Part shown: piece by piece, positions 1-8,574 of the stretch | How positions within the stretch are numbered: position 1 is the first letter of the stretch | Layout: every line of letters starts with the position of its first letter | NCBI RefSeq assembly: GCF_005144885.1 | Contig: NZ_CP039690.1 | Coordinates: 1,997,001-2,061,000 of the forward strand | From: Phreatobacter stygius | GTDB lineage: Bacteria; Pseudomonadota; Alphaproteobacteria; Rhizobiales; Phreatobacteraceae | Length of the DNA stretch: 64,000 bases | Direction of reading: 5' to 3' | Notes under the pieces: model-generated | Database searches by the model: none | What the model saw: only the letters and a program-made list of their open reading frames with translations | Told to the model about the DNA's origin: nothing | Made by a program: the position numbers and the translations under genes

Positions 1-2
1 AG

Positions 3-1400
3 GGCATCCGGCGCGGCGACCGGGTGGCGCTGGTCCTGGCGCAGGGAGCCGCCGCCGCCATCACCCATATCGCCATCTACAAGATGGGCGCCATTGCGGT
101 GCCGCTCGCCGCCCTGTTCGGCATCGACGCCCTGGCCTTCCGGCTGAAGGATTCAGGCGCCCGGGCGCTGATCACCAATGGCGAGGGCCTGGCCAAGGTC
201 GCCCAGATCCGCGACCAGCTCGGCGAGCTCGCTGTGCTGCTGTCGACCGACGGCCCGGCCGGCGCCGGCATTGGTGGCTTCTACGAGACGCTGGCCGAAG
301 GTTCCGCGTCTTTTGCGGCGATCGACACCTCGGCCGATGATCCCGCCATGATGATCTATACCTCCGGCACCACCGGCCAGCCCAAGGGCGCGCTGCACGC
401 CCATCGCGTCTTGCTCGGCCATTTGCCGGGGGTCGAGATGCCGCACGAATTCTTCCCCCAGCCGGGTGACCGCATGTGGACGCCGGCCGACTGGGCCTGG
501 GCCGGCGGCCTGCTCAACGTGCTCCTGCCGTCGCTCCATTTCGGCGTGCCGGTGGTGGCGCGGAAGTTCGAGAAATTCGATGCCGACGAAGCCTTCGCGC
601 TGATGGCCGAAATGGAGGTGCGCAACACTTTCGTGCCACCGACCGCGCTGCGCATGCTGCGCTCGGTCGAAAATCCGCGCTCCAAACATGCCTTCAATCT
701 GCGCACGCTCGGCTCCGGCGGCGAGGCCTTGGGCGCCGAGACCTATGACTGGGGCCAGGCGGCGCTCGGCCTCACCATCAACGAGTTCTACGGCCAGACC
801 GAATGCAACCTGGTGATCGCCTCCTGCGCCGCCATCGGCATCTCGAAACCGGGCGCCATCGGCAAACCGGTGCCCGGCCATGCGATCGGCGTCATCCGGG
901 CCGACGGATCGCCCTGCGATATCGGCGAACAGGGCCAGATCGCGGTGAAACGGCCGGACCCGGTCATGTTCCTGGAATATTGGAACCGGCCTGAGGCGAC
1001 CCGCGAGAAATTCATCGGCGACTGGATGACCACCGGCGACCAAGGCATCCGCGACGACGAGGGTTATGTCCATTTCTTCGGCCGCGACGACGATGTCATC
1101 ACCTCGGCCGGCTACCGCATTGGCCCCGGCGAGATCGAGGACTGCCTGCTGAAGCACCCGGCGGTGTCGCTGGCCGCGGCCGTCGGCAAGCCCGACGCGC
1201 TGCGGACCGAAATCGTCAAGGCCTTTGTCGTTCTGAAGCGTGGCGTCGCGCCGTCGGATGCGCTGGCCGCCGACATCCGGGACTTCGTCAGGACGCGCAT
1301 GTCGGCGCATTCTTACCCGCGTGAGATCGCCTTCATCGATGAATTGCCGATGACCACCACCGGCAAGGTCATCCGCCGGCTGTTGCGCGAACGCGCCTGA
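3..1400 (+). CDS. AMP-dependent acyl-CoA synthetase, 5' end outside the window
   Basis: This is an ANL-superfamily acyl-CoA synthetase that activates a carboxylic acid to acyl-AMP and then acyl-CoA. The reading frame is open from base 3, so the N-terminus lies outside the window; the GTG at base 24 is internal. Visible motifs are the P-loop YTSGTTGQPKG (about residues 119-129), the GQTE core motif, TTGDQG, the hinge region FGRDDDVI and the C-terminal lysine in TTGKVIRR. The whole fits the AcsA-like acetyl/medium-chain synthetase branch, but the substrate cannot be told. Its last 32 bases overlap the convergent acyltransferase gene. Confidence 0.9.
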   Translation, partial: GIRRGDRVALVLAQGAAAAITHIAIYKMGAIAVPLAALFGIDALAFRLKDSGARALITNGEGLAKVAQIRDQLGELAVLLSTDGPAGAGIGGFYETLAEGSASFAAIDTSADDPAMMIYTSGTTGQPKGALHAHRVLLGHLPGVEMPHEFFPQPGDRMWTPADWAWAGGLLNVLLPSLHFGVPVVARKFEKFDADEAFALMAEMEVRNTFVPPTALRMLRSVENPRSKHAFNLRTLGSGGEALGAETYDWGQAALGLTINEFYGQTECNLVIASCAAIGISKPGAIGKPVPGHAIGVIRADGSPCDIGEQGQIAVKRPDPVMFLEYWNRPEATREKFIGDWMTTGDQGIRDDEGYVHFFGRDDDVITSAGYRIGPGEIEDCLLKHPAVSLAAAVGKPDALRTEIVKAFVVLKRGVAPSDALAADIRDFVRTRMSAHSYPREIAFIDELPMTTTGKVIRRLLRERA

Positions 1401-2610
1401 GCCGGGCAACCAGGGCCTTGGCCCCGGCCTTGGCGGAGCGCCTGGCCGCGATGACGGCAAGCACCAGGCGGTAACGCAGCCCGGCGCGGCCGGGCCGCAG
1501 CGCCACCAGCCGGCTGGTGATGCCGAGCCGGCCGGTCCAGATCCGGTCGATCATCGGATGGCCGGCGATGGCGCAGGAATCGACAAGCCGGATGGCCGGA
1601 TCGGCGCATAGCCTCTCGGTGAGTTCGAGCGTCATCAGCGCCCCCGGCGAATAACGGGCATGAGCTTCGCCATAGGCCGTCTTCCAGTACCAGGCGCGAT
1701 CGCCCGCCCGCAGCACGACGGCGCCGGCGACCGCCTTACCGTCCAGCAGCATGAGGTCGATCTGGGCCTGGCCGGAGGCAGCAAGCCCGCTCATCGCCTC
1801 ATCGAAAAACCGCCGGCTGTCGGCCGAAACCGCCAGCGCGCTGCCCTTCCGGCCCTTCCAGCCTTCGGCCTCGAGCCTGAGGAAAGCCTCGGTGGCGTCA
1901 GCCAGCGCAAGGCCGCTGGCCGTCGAAACGACGACGAGTTCGCCCTGTTCGGCAAGCCGGCGACCGAGCCGGCGCAGCTCCTTGGAGGGACGCGGCGGAT
2001 CGGCGGTGATCAGTGCTGCACGCCGGTGCGCCTCCAGCACATCGACGCGATGCTGCGACGGCCCGGCGAGAACGCCGAGCGCGGCCGTCAGCGGCGAGCC
2101 GTCGTCGAGCAGGGGCCAGTCGAGCGCCACGGCGCCGGCGGCACGGAGATAGTCGACGAGCCGGGCCAGAACCGGTCGTTCGGCGCCGGGCAGGACAAGC
2201 GGCGCGCCATAGGGTGCGTAGGGGTGCGTCCAGAGCGCAAAAACCGCTCCCCCGAGCATGAACCGGCCAGGCGCGAAACCGACGAGCCGGCCGCCCTCCT
2301 CCATCACGACGGCGCCAAGCCCCGACGCCGGGTCGATGCCGCGGGCGGCAAGCGCGAAGCCAGGCTCCAGAAAGACATTCGGACCGGCGGCCTGCGCCAG
2401 CACCGACCAGGCCTCGGCCATATCGGGCCATTGTCCGGCCGGGACCCAGCGAATAGTTGCGCCACCGGTCAATCCGCCGGTCGCGATATCAGGCTGGAGC
2501 GGCGGACTGCCGATTGCGCCATCGGCCTCTCGCCGCGGGCCTTGGGTCAGAGGGCCTTGGGTCAGAGGGCCTTGGGTCAGAGGGCCTTGGGTCAGAACAT
2601 CGGCCGCCAT
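1369..2610 (-). CDS. GNAT-fold acyltransferase, CelD/BcsL-like (Acetyltransf_6 type)
   Basis: A 413-residue protein with the C-terminal GNAT-like domain of the CelD/BcsL/FemAB-related family. The motif FLRLEAEGWKGRKGSAL (about residues 240-256), followed by an FFDEAM segment and a C-terminal half containing DRAWYWKTAY, is characteristic. Members usually acylate sugars or act in exopolysaccharide or cell-envelope assembly. It starts at ATG 2610 with GAGGAG upstream and lies 15 bp after a flippase gene, consistent with a two-gene envelope-polysaccharide operon. The N-terminus carries four LTQGP pentapeptides from a 15-bp tandem repeat. The acceptor is unknown. The 3' end overlaps the convergent synthetase by 32 bp. 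Confidence 0.8.
   Translation of the reverse strand: MAADVLTQGPLTQGPLTQGPLTQGPRREADGAIGSPPLQPDIATGGLTGGATIRWVPAGQWPDMAEAWSVLAQAAGPNVFLEPGFALAARGIDPASGLGAVVMEEGGRLVGFAPGRFMLGGAVFALWTHPYAPYGAPLVLPGAERPVLARLVDYLRAAGAVALDWPLLDDGSPLTAALGVLAGPSQHRVDVLEAHRRAALITADPPRPSKELRRLGRRLAEQGELVVVSTASGLALADATEAFLRLEAEGWKGRKGSALAVSADSRRFFDEAMSGLAASGQAQIDLMLLDGKAVAGAVVLRAGDRAWYWKTAYGEAHARYSPGALMTLELTERLCADPAIRLVDSCAIAGHPMIDRIWTGRLGITSRLVALRPGRAGLRYRLVLAVIAARRSAKAGAKALVARLRRVRATAGG
2536..2595 (-). repeat. 4 x 15-bp in-frame tandem repeat encoding LTQGP
   Basis: Four consecutive 15-bp units (plus-strand unit AGGGCCTTGGGTCAG, first unit with one mismatch) lie at codons 6-25 of the acyltransferase gene. The period is a multiple of three, so loss or gain of units would keep the frame. 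Confidence 0.95.
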
Positions 2611-2625
2611 CGCCCGCTCCTCGCC

Positions 2626-4035
2626 TCACGCCGCCGAAACCGGCCTGTGCTTCGCCCAGAACGATACCGCCAGGCCGAGCCGGCGCCGGGTGATCCAGAA
2701 CAGGAGCACCGATTCAAGCGTCAGCGCGATGGCGGTGGCGGTGGCAGCGCCCATCATGCCGAAACGCGGGATCAGCACCAGGCAGAGGATCACGGCGGTG
2801 GCGAAGGCCGCGCCATAGATCAGCGCGCAGACGCCCTGATGGCCGGACATCGACAACAGCCGTTCCACCGGCCCGACCGCGGCGCGGGCGAGAAGACCGG
2901 CCGACACGACGAACATGGCCGGATAGCCTTTGACGAAATCCGGGCCGAACAGCATCAGGAACGGCTTGCCGAGTGCCAGGATCAGGATGGTGGCGGCAAG
3001 CGAGGGGAAGAAGGTCCAGCGGATCGACGCCTGCAGGAAGGCGGCAAGCTTCTCGCGGTCGCCGGCGACATGATATTCGCTGAAGCGGTGGGCGGCGGCC
3101 GCCGCTACGGAAAAATAGATGAAGGCAACCAGCGCCAGCGTCTTGACCGCGGCCCAATAGATCGCGACCTCCTCGGCCGAGCTGAGCTGCTTCAGCAGGA
3201 TCACGTCGGTATAGGTCAGTGCCATGTAGAAGGCCTCGACCAGGAAGATCGCCGCCGAGGTCCTGAGCCAGAACCCGGCCTCGACCCGCTTGGGGCCGGC
3301 CGGCACCTGGCCTGCGAGGCGGCGCTGGATCAGCCAGAACTGGATGATCGCAGTGGTCCAGGTGGCGATGACGGCGCAGGCCATGGCGGTGACCGCGTCG
3401 GCGACCAGGCCGAGCCCATAGCCGACCACCATGCCGGCGAGCAGCAGGACCGGCCGGATCAGATAAGGCGGCCCGAGGGCCAGGTCGGTCCAGTTATACG
3501 ACCGGGCAATGCCGTCCTGGATGTCGGTCAGCACGTAGAGCGGCAGGCAGATCGCCGCCAGCACCAGCGGCATCAGCATCGGCTGTGCGACCAGATGGCC
3601 GAAGCGCCAGAGCACCAGCAGGCCGAGGCCGGCAACGATGGTTGCCGCCAGGACGCCGATGATGCGCGAGCCGGCAATGAAGCCGCGCAGCCCGTCCTGA
3701 TCGGCCTTTTCGCCATATTCCGGAATGAAGCGCTGGGCGGCCGAAGCGAGGCCCGCATTGGAAATATGGCCGAGCAGCAGCACCCAGACCCAGACGGAAA
3801 TATAGGTTCCGAACTCGTTGCTGCCCATCCAGCGCGCCATCAGCACCTGGCTGACATAGGCGATCGCGGCGCTCATCACCCGGATGACGAAGGCCGTGCC
3901 GGCGACACGCTGGGCGATCGACTGGTGGCTTGAATCGGTCAGCACCGCACGAAACCGCTCGACGATGCCCTTCGGCGACAGCAACGTCTTTGCGTCGCGC
4001 CCCATCTGCGCTTCGTCAGATCCCATTACCGACAC
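2626..4035 (-). CDS. Polysaccharide flippase / MATE-like membrane protein (Wzx family)
   Basis: An integral membrane protein of about 469 residues with around twelve to fourteen hydrophobic segments, resembling the oligosaccharide flippase (polysaccharide_synt, MviN/MATE superfamily) group. It probably moves lipid-linked glycans across the inner membrane. The open frame continues to 4161, but that extension runs into the terminator of the upstream foldase gene. A GTG at 4035 has GAGGA seven bases upstream and is the preferred start; ATG 4026 is the alternative. The next gene, an acyltransferase, starts 15 bp downstream. No glycosyltransferases are nearby, so the cargo is unknown. Confidence 0.8.
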   Translation of the reverse strand: MSVMGSDEAQMGRDAKTLLSPKGIVERFRAVLTDSSHQSIAQRVAGTAFVIRVMSAAIAYVSQVLMARWMGSNEFGTYISVWVWVLLLGHISNAGLASAAQRFIPEYGEKADQDGLRGFIAGSRIIGVLAATIVAGLGLLVLWRFGHLVAQPMLMPLVLAAICLPLYVLTDIQDGIARSYNWTDLALGPPYLIRPVLLLAGMVVGYGLGLVADAVTAMACAVIATWTTAIIQFWLIQRRLAGQVPAGPKRVEAGFWLRTSAAIFLVEAFYMALTYTDVILLKQLSSAEEVAIYWAAVKTLALVAFIYFSVAAAAAHRFSEYHVAGDREKLAAFLQASIRWTFFPSLAATILILALGKPFLMLFGPDFVKGYPAMFVVSAGLLARAAVGPVERLLSMSGHQGVCALIYGAAFATAVILCLVLIPRFGMMGAATATAIALTLESVLLFWITRRRLGLAVSFWAKHRPVSAA

Positions 4036-4142
4036 GAGCAGATCCTCGAGCTCAAGGACCGGCGATCCGGCTGAGCTTCGGCCCAGGCATAGCCGAAGCG
4101 CTGTTAAGAAACGGTTCGAGCCGGAGGGGGCGTTTGTCGATG

Positions 4143-4175
4143 AAAAAAGGGCCGGCCGCACGAGGCGGCCGGCCC
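4143..4175 (-). terminator. Rho-independent terminator of the foldase gene
   Basis: A perfect 11-bp stem (4149-4159 with 4165-4175, GGGCCGGCCGC) closes a 5-base loop and is followed, read on the minus strand, by six T. It lies 38 bp past the foldase stop codon. Confidence 0.9.
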
Positions 4176-4213
4176 GAAATCTCGACGCGTGCTGCGCCCA
4201 AGGCGCCTGGGCT

Positions 4214-5188
4214 TCAGGGCCTGGGTGTCGCCGGCGCGGCAGGCGCCGGCGCAGCCCCCGGGGTTGCCGGCGCGCCCGGGATCACCGGCATGGCCGGCGC
4301 CGCCGGCGGCACCAGCCGCTCGACCTGGGCCTCGGCGCGCAGCTTCTGGACCAGATCGGCCTGGGCGCGACGGGTGAGGAAGTCCTCGATCTGGCCCTTG
4401 ACCTGCTCGAAGGTCGGAATGGCACGCGGCCGGCGCTCTTCCAGCTTGATGATATGCCAGCCGAACTGGCTCTTGACCGGATCGGTCGAGACATCACCCG
4501 GCTTCATGGCGAAGGCCGCATTGGCGAATTCCGGCACCATCTGGGCCTTGGTGAAGAAGCCGAGGTCGCCGCCCTCGGCGCCGCCCGGATCTTTCGACTT
4601 CTCCTTGGCGAGCGCCGCGAAGTCGGCTCCGCCGCGCAGCTGCGCGATGATGGCGCGGGCTTCCTCCTCGGTCTCGACCAGGATGTGGCGAGCGCGCACC
4701 TCTTCTTCGGGGGTGATGCGGGCACGCTGCTCGTCATAGATCTTGCGCATCTCGGCTTCGGTCACCCGCGCCGCGGTTTCCGCGGCCAGCAGCGACTCGA
4801 CCAGAAGCTTGTTGCGGTAATAGACCATCTTGCGCGCGAAATCGGGACCGTTCTGGATGCCGCGACCTTCTGCTGCCCTGGCCGCAATGGTCAGGTCGAT
4901 GACGAAGCCGAGCAGATAGTCGCGCTTCTGGTCGGGATTCATCTGGGCCGTGGCCTGGCCGCCGATATCCTCTTCGGCCGCATCGAGATCGGCCTGCCGG
5001 ATCTCGATGCCCTGGACACGCGCCAGCACCCGGTCCGGGGACGGCGCGGCGGCGGCTGGAGCCGCGGGCGTGGCTGGAGCCGAGGGCGCGGGACGCGCCG
5101 GTGCCGCCGGCGCGGGAGCCTGGGCGGCCACGGGTCCGGCGAGCGCCATCGACAGGGCGACGAGGACAATGGGCAGACGAACGGTCAT
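4214..5188 (-). CDS. Secreted peptidyl-prolyl cis-trans isomerase (PpiC/parvulin, SurA-PrsA-like)
   Basis: A periplasmic foldase of 324 residues. The start at ATG 5188 gives a clean signal peptide (about 1-22, cleavage after AAQA) followed by a Pro/Ala-rich linker to about residue 50. A SurA-N-like helical region follows, then one parvulin domain from about 165 to 258 with the hallmarks RARHIL, DPGGAEGGDLGFF and FGWHIIKLEERR. The C-terminus is again Pro/Ala-rich. Such proteins help outer-membrane proteins to fold after Sec export. The longer frame to 5344 has no signal peptide at its start and is rejected. The gene is divergent from secA. Confidence 0.92.
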   Translation of the reverse strand: MTVRLPIVLVALSMALAGPVAAQAPAPAAPARPAPSAPATPAAPAAAAPSPDRVLARVQGIEIRQADLDAAEEDIGGQATAQMNPDQKRDYLLGFVIDLTIAARAAEGRGIQNGPDFARKMVYYRNKLLVESLLAAETAARVTEAEMRKIYDEQRARITPEEEVRARHILVETEEEARAIIAQLRGGADFAALAKEKSKDPGGAEGGDLGFFTKAQMVPEFANAAFAMKPGDVSTDPVKSQFGWHIIKLEERRPRAIPTFEQVKGQIEDFLTRRAQADLVQKLRAEAQVERLVPPAAPAMPVIPGAPATPGAAPAPAAPATPRP

Positions 5189-5540
5189 CGGAAAGCAGCC
5201 TCTGTCTGGGAAACGACGCGTCTTCGCGGGCTCGCGTGGCGCATTTAGGGCAAGGACCCTAGGGAACATAACGCGAGAGCAGTCCGCAGGTTGCGGCAGG
5301 AATGCCCGGTTCCCGCCGAATTGACAACCCATGCCCCCGTCCATATCTGTCGCACGTCTCCGTTAGAGCGTGGCTTTGCACGCTCCCGGGGATATATCCC
5401 GCCGGGAAACGACGACGGGGCGCACGGGGCGTCCCTCAACCTGCCTTGTGGGGCCGATGCAATGAACCGGAAGGCGGGGCGCTGCGACCCATCTGTTCGG
5501 CCGGAACCTGTCAGCATCGGCTTCAAGCGAAGGATTACTC
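5189..5540 (+). other. Divergent promoter region and structured secA leader
   Basis: This 352-bp region has no gene. It holds a sigma70-like promoter facing secA, followed by about 190 bases of leader. The leader contains a 7-bp perfect hairpin (5366-5372 with 5379-5385, GAGCGTG/CACGCTC) and directly after it a GGGATATATCCC palindrome flanked by CCCGG/CCGGG. The secA ribosome binding site (AAGGA) is about 10 bases before the ATG. Confidence 0.6.
5321..5349 (+). promoter_or_regulatory. Putative secA promoter
   Basis: A consensus -35 TTGACA (5321-5326) is followed 17 bp later by TATCTG (5344-5349), a weak -10 of the kind common in alphaproteobacteria. No other good match lies closer to secA. 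Confidence 0.5.
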
Positions 5541-8333
5541 ATGTTCGGTCCGATCTTCCGCAAGATTTTCGGCAATAGCAGTGACCGTCGGGTCAAGGGC
5601 TACCGGCCTCAGGTCGACGCGATCAACAAGCTGGAGCCGGAGCTGGAAAAGCTGTCCGACGAGGCGTTGCGCGCGCGCACCGACGAATTCAAGGCTCAAC
5701 TTGCCGCTGGCAAGACTGTCGACGACATCCTGGTGCCGGCCTTTGCCACCGTCCGGGAGGCCGCCAAGCGCGTGCTGAAGCAGCGCCACTACGACGTCCA
5801 GCTGATCGGCGGCATGGTGCTGCACGAGGGCGCCATCGCGGAAATGAAGACCGGCGAAGGCAAGACCCTGGTCGCGACGCTGGCGGTTTATCTGAACGCG
5901 CTCGCCGGCAAGGGCGTCCATGTCGTCACGGTGAACGACTATCTGGCCAAGCGCGACTCCGAATGGATGGGCCGGATCTACAAGTTCCTCGGCCTGACCA
6001 CCGGCGTCATCGTCCATGGCCTCGACGATGCCCAGCGTCACGATGCCTATGCCTGCGACATCACCTACGGCACCAACAACGAGTACGGTTTCGACTATCT
6101 CCGCGACAACATGAAATATTCGGTCGCCGAGATGGTGCAGCGCGGCCACGCCTACGCCATCGTTGACGAGGTGGACAGTATCCTGATCGACGAGGCGCGC
6201 ACGCCGCTGATCATTTCCGGCCCGCTCGACGACCGCTCCGACTTCTACGCGACCATCGACAAGTTCATTCCGCTGCTCGCCAAGGAAGATTACGAGATCG
6301 ACGAGAAGCAGCGCACCTGCGCGCTGACCGAGACCGGCAACGAGAAGATCGAGAAACTGCTGGCCGAGGCCGGCATCCTGAAGGGCGAGCTCTACGACGT
6401 CGAGAATGTCTCGACCGTCCACCACGTCAATCAGGCGCTCAAGGCCCACCGGCTGTTCCAGCGCGACAAGGACTATATCGTCCGCAACGGCGAAGTGGTG
6501 ATCATCGACGAATTCACCGGCCGCATGATGCCGGGCCGGCGCTATTCGGAAGGCCTGCACCAGGCGCTGGAGGCCAAGGAGCGCGTCCAGGTTCAGCCCG
6601 AGAACCAGACGCTGGCCTCGATCACCTTCCAGAACTATTTCCGCATGTACAAGAAGCTCGCCGGCATGACCGGCACGGCCTCCACCGAGGCCGACGAGTT
6701 CATGGACATCTACAAGCTGGAAGTGGTCGAGATCCCGACCAACCGGGGCCTGGCGCGTATCGACGAGGACGACGAGGTCTACAAATCGGTCGAGGAGAAG
6801 TTCCAGTCGATCATCACCGAGGTCGGCCTGGCACGCGCCAAGGGCCAGCCCGTGCTGGTCGGCACCACCTCGATCGAAAAATCCGAGACGCTCGCCGAGA
6901 TGCTGAAGCAGCATGGCTTCCGCCAGGTCGATCTCGACGACCCCGCCGCCTTCGCACCGCTTTATGACGGCGACCAGGGCAGCGCCGGCGAAAAGGTCTT
7001 CGCCGTGCTGAACGCCCGCTATCACGAGCAGGAGGCCTTCATCGTCTCCCAGGCCGGCGTCCCCGGCGCCATCACCATTGCCACCAACATGGCTGGCCGC
7101 GGCACCGACATCCAGCTCGGCGGCAATGCCGACATGCGCATCCAGGTCGAGCTCGCAGCACTCGAAGACGGCCCGGACAAGGATGCCAAGGCCGAGGCGA
7201 TCCGCCAACAGGTCGGCCAACTGAAGCAGCGCGCGCTCGACGCCGGCGGCCTCTACATCATGGGCACCGAGCGCCACGAGAGCCGGCGCATCGACAACCA
7301 GCTGCGCGGCCGTTCCGGCCGGCAGGGCGATCCCGGCCGTTCGAAATTCTACCTGTCCCTGCAGGACGACCTGATGCGCATCTTCGGGTCCGACCGCATG
7401 GAGGGCATGCTGACCAAGCTCGGCCTGAAGGAAGGCGAGGCGATCGTCCATCCCTGGATCAATCGCGCGCTGGAAAAAGCCCAGCAGAAGGTCGAAGCCC
7501 GCAACTTCGACCTGCGCAAGAACGTGCTGAAATATGACGACGTCGCCAATGATCAGCGCAAGGTGATCTTCGAGCAGCGCATCGACCTGATGAGCCAGGA
7601 AGACCTGTCCGAAATGGTCGGTGACATGCGCCATGGCGTGATCGAGGACCTGGTCCACCAGCATATCCCGCCGGATGCCTATGCCGAGCAATGGGACACC
7701 GCCAAGCTGAAGGACGAGGTCTACCGGGTGCTCAATCTCGACCTGCCGGTCCAGGACTGGGCCAAGGAAGAGGGCATTGCCGACGAAGAGGTGATCGAGC
7801 GCATCAAGACCGCCGCCGACGAGATGATGGCCTCGAAGGCCGCGCGTTTCGGGCCGGACATCCTGCGCCAGATCGAAAAGGCCGTGGTCATGCAGGTGCT
7901 CGACCACCTGTGGCGCGAGCATATCGTCCAGCTCGACCACCTGCGCCAGGTGGTGGGCCTGCGCGGTTATGCCCAGCGCGATCCGCTGAACGAGTTCAAG
8001 TCGGAAGCCTTCCAGCTGTTCGAGAGCCTGATGGAGCGGCTGCGCGAGATGACCACCCAGCAGCTCGCTTTGGTCGAGCTGCAGGAGCCGCCGCCGATGC
8101 CGGACCTGCCGCCGATGAGCGCGCACCATATCGACCCGATGACCGGGCTTGATGAATTCGCCTCCATGGGCGCACCCTCGGGCGGCTTCCAGGCGCTCGC
8201 CGCCGGCGATGCGGTGGCGGCGATCGACCGCAACCCGAACGACCCTTCGACTTGGGGCAAAGTCGGCCGGAACGAAGCCTGCCCCTGCGGCTCGGGCAAG
8301 AAGTTCAAGCATTGCCACGGACAGAACATGTGA
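5541..8333 (+). CDS. secA: Preprotein translocase ATPase SecA
   Basis: The motor ATPase of the Sec pathway, which pushes unfolded preproteins through SecYEG. The 930 residues match the usual length. Walker A (MKTGEGKT) is at residues 102-109, the Walker B region reads [17 protein letters not shown], and helicase motifs [14 protein letters not shown] and [11 protein letters not shown] are intact. The C-terminus has the zinc/SecB-binding tail [14 protein letters not shown]. The ATG at 5541 is preceded by AAGGA. The gene is monocistronic in this window, divergent from the foldase gene and followed by tRNA-Ala. Confidence 0.99.
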   Translation: MFGPIFRKIFGNSSDRRVKGYRPQVDAINKLEPELEKLSDEALRARTDEFKAQLAAGKTVDDILVPAFATVREAAKRVLKQRHYDVQLIGGMVLHEGAIAEMKTGEGKTLVATLAVYLNALAGKGVHVVTVNDYLAKRDSEWMGRIYKFLGLTTGVIVHGLDDAQRHDAYACDITYGTNNEYGFDYLRDNMKYSVAEMVQRGHAYAIVDEVDSILIDEARTPLIISGPLDDRSDFYATIDKFIPLLAKEDYEIDEKQRTCALTETGNEKIEKLLAEAGILKGELYDVENVSTVHHVNQALKAHRLFQRDKDYIVRNGEVVIIDEFTGRMMPGRRYSEGLHQALEAKERVQVQPENQTLASITFQNYFRMYKKLAGMTGTASTEADEFMDIYKLEVVEIPTNRGLARIDEDDEVYKSVEEKFQSIITEVGLARAKGQPVLVGTTSIEKSETLAEMLKQHGFRQVDLDDPAAFAPLYDGDQGSAGEKVFAVLNARYHEQEAFIVSQAGVPGAITIATNMAGRGTDIQLGGNADMRIQVELAALEDGPDKDAKAEAIRQQVGQLKQRALDAGGLYIMGTERHESRRIDNQLRGRSGRQGDPGRSKFYLSLQDDLMRIFGSDRMEGMLTKLGLKEGEAIVHPWINRALEKAQQKVEARNFDLRKNVLKYDDVANDQRKVIFEQRIDLMSQEDLSEMVGDMRHGVIEDLVHQHIPPDAYAEQWDTAKLKDEVYRVLNLDLPVQDWAKEEGIADEEVIERIKTAADEMMASKAARFGPDILRQIEKAVVMQVLDHLWREHIVQLDHLRQVVGLRGYAQRDPLNEFKSEAFQLFESLMERLREMTTQQLALVELQEPPPMPDLPPMSAHHIDPMTGLDEFASMGAPSGGFQALAAGDAVAAIDRNPNDPSTWGKVGRNEACPCGSGKKFKHCHGQNM

Positions 8334-8339
8334 CCGGCC

Positions 8340-8361
8340 GGGCGGCCTCATCCGGCCGCCC
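8340..8361 (+). terminator. Hairpin after secA, possible terminator
   Basis: GGGCGGCC (8340-8347) and GGCCGCCC (8354-8361) form an 8-bp perfect stem six bases past the secA stop codon. No T-run follows, so intrinsic termination is uncertain. Confidence 0.4.
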
Positions 8362-8393
8362 AAACTTCCCGCGCCGAGCCGTGAGAACGGTCC

Positions 8394-8422
8394 TTGACCA
8401 GGACAACGGCTCACCCTAAAAA
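8394..8422 (+). promoter_or_regulatory. Putative tRNA-Ala promoter
   Basis: TTGACC (8394-8399) and CTAAAA (8417-8422) are separated by 17 bp and sit 17 bp before the mature tRNA 5' end. Confidence 0.6.
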
Positions 8423-8438
8423 GCGCGCTCGCGGGCCG

Positions 8439-8514
8439 GGGCTGTAGCTCAGATGGGAGAGCGCTGCAATCGCACTGCAGAGGTCGGGGGTTCGAATCCC
8501 CCCAGCTCCACCAG
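8439..8514 (+). tRNA. tRNA-Ala, anticodon CGC
   Basis: A full cloverleaf: acceptor GGGGCTG/CAGCTCC (one G-U pair), D-arm GCTC/GAGC, anticodon stem CTGCA/TGCAG around the loop ATCGCAC, T-arm GGGGG-TTCGAAT-CCCCC, discriminator A and encoded CCA. The anticodon CGC reads GCG (alanine). Confidence 0.97.
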
Positions 8515-8574
8515 CCCGCACTGACGTCCGCCAGGCGGACGGAGTTTCCCAGGATCGATGCGCGGCATCCACCG

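Noticed and set aside
1660-3933. 757-codon plus-strand open frame opposite the flippase and acyltransferase genes
   Set aside because: Composition is Arg/Gly/Gln-rich as expected for a shadow frame, and both minus-strand genes have recognisable families and ribosome binding sites.
5535-8414. 959-codon open frame antisense to secA
   Set aside because: It is the mirror of a highly conserved, high-GC gene. Its sequence is low in family signal, and secA is certain on the other strand.
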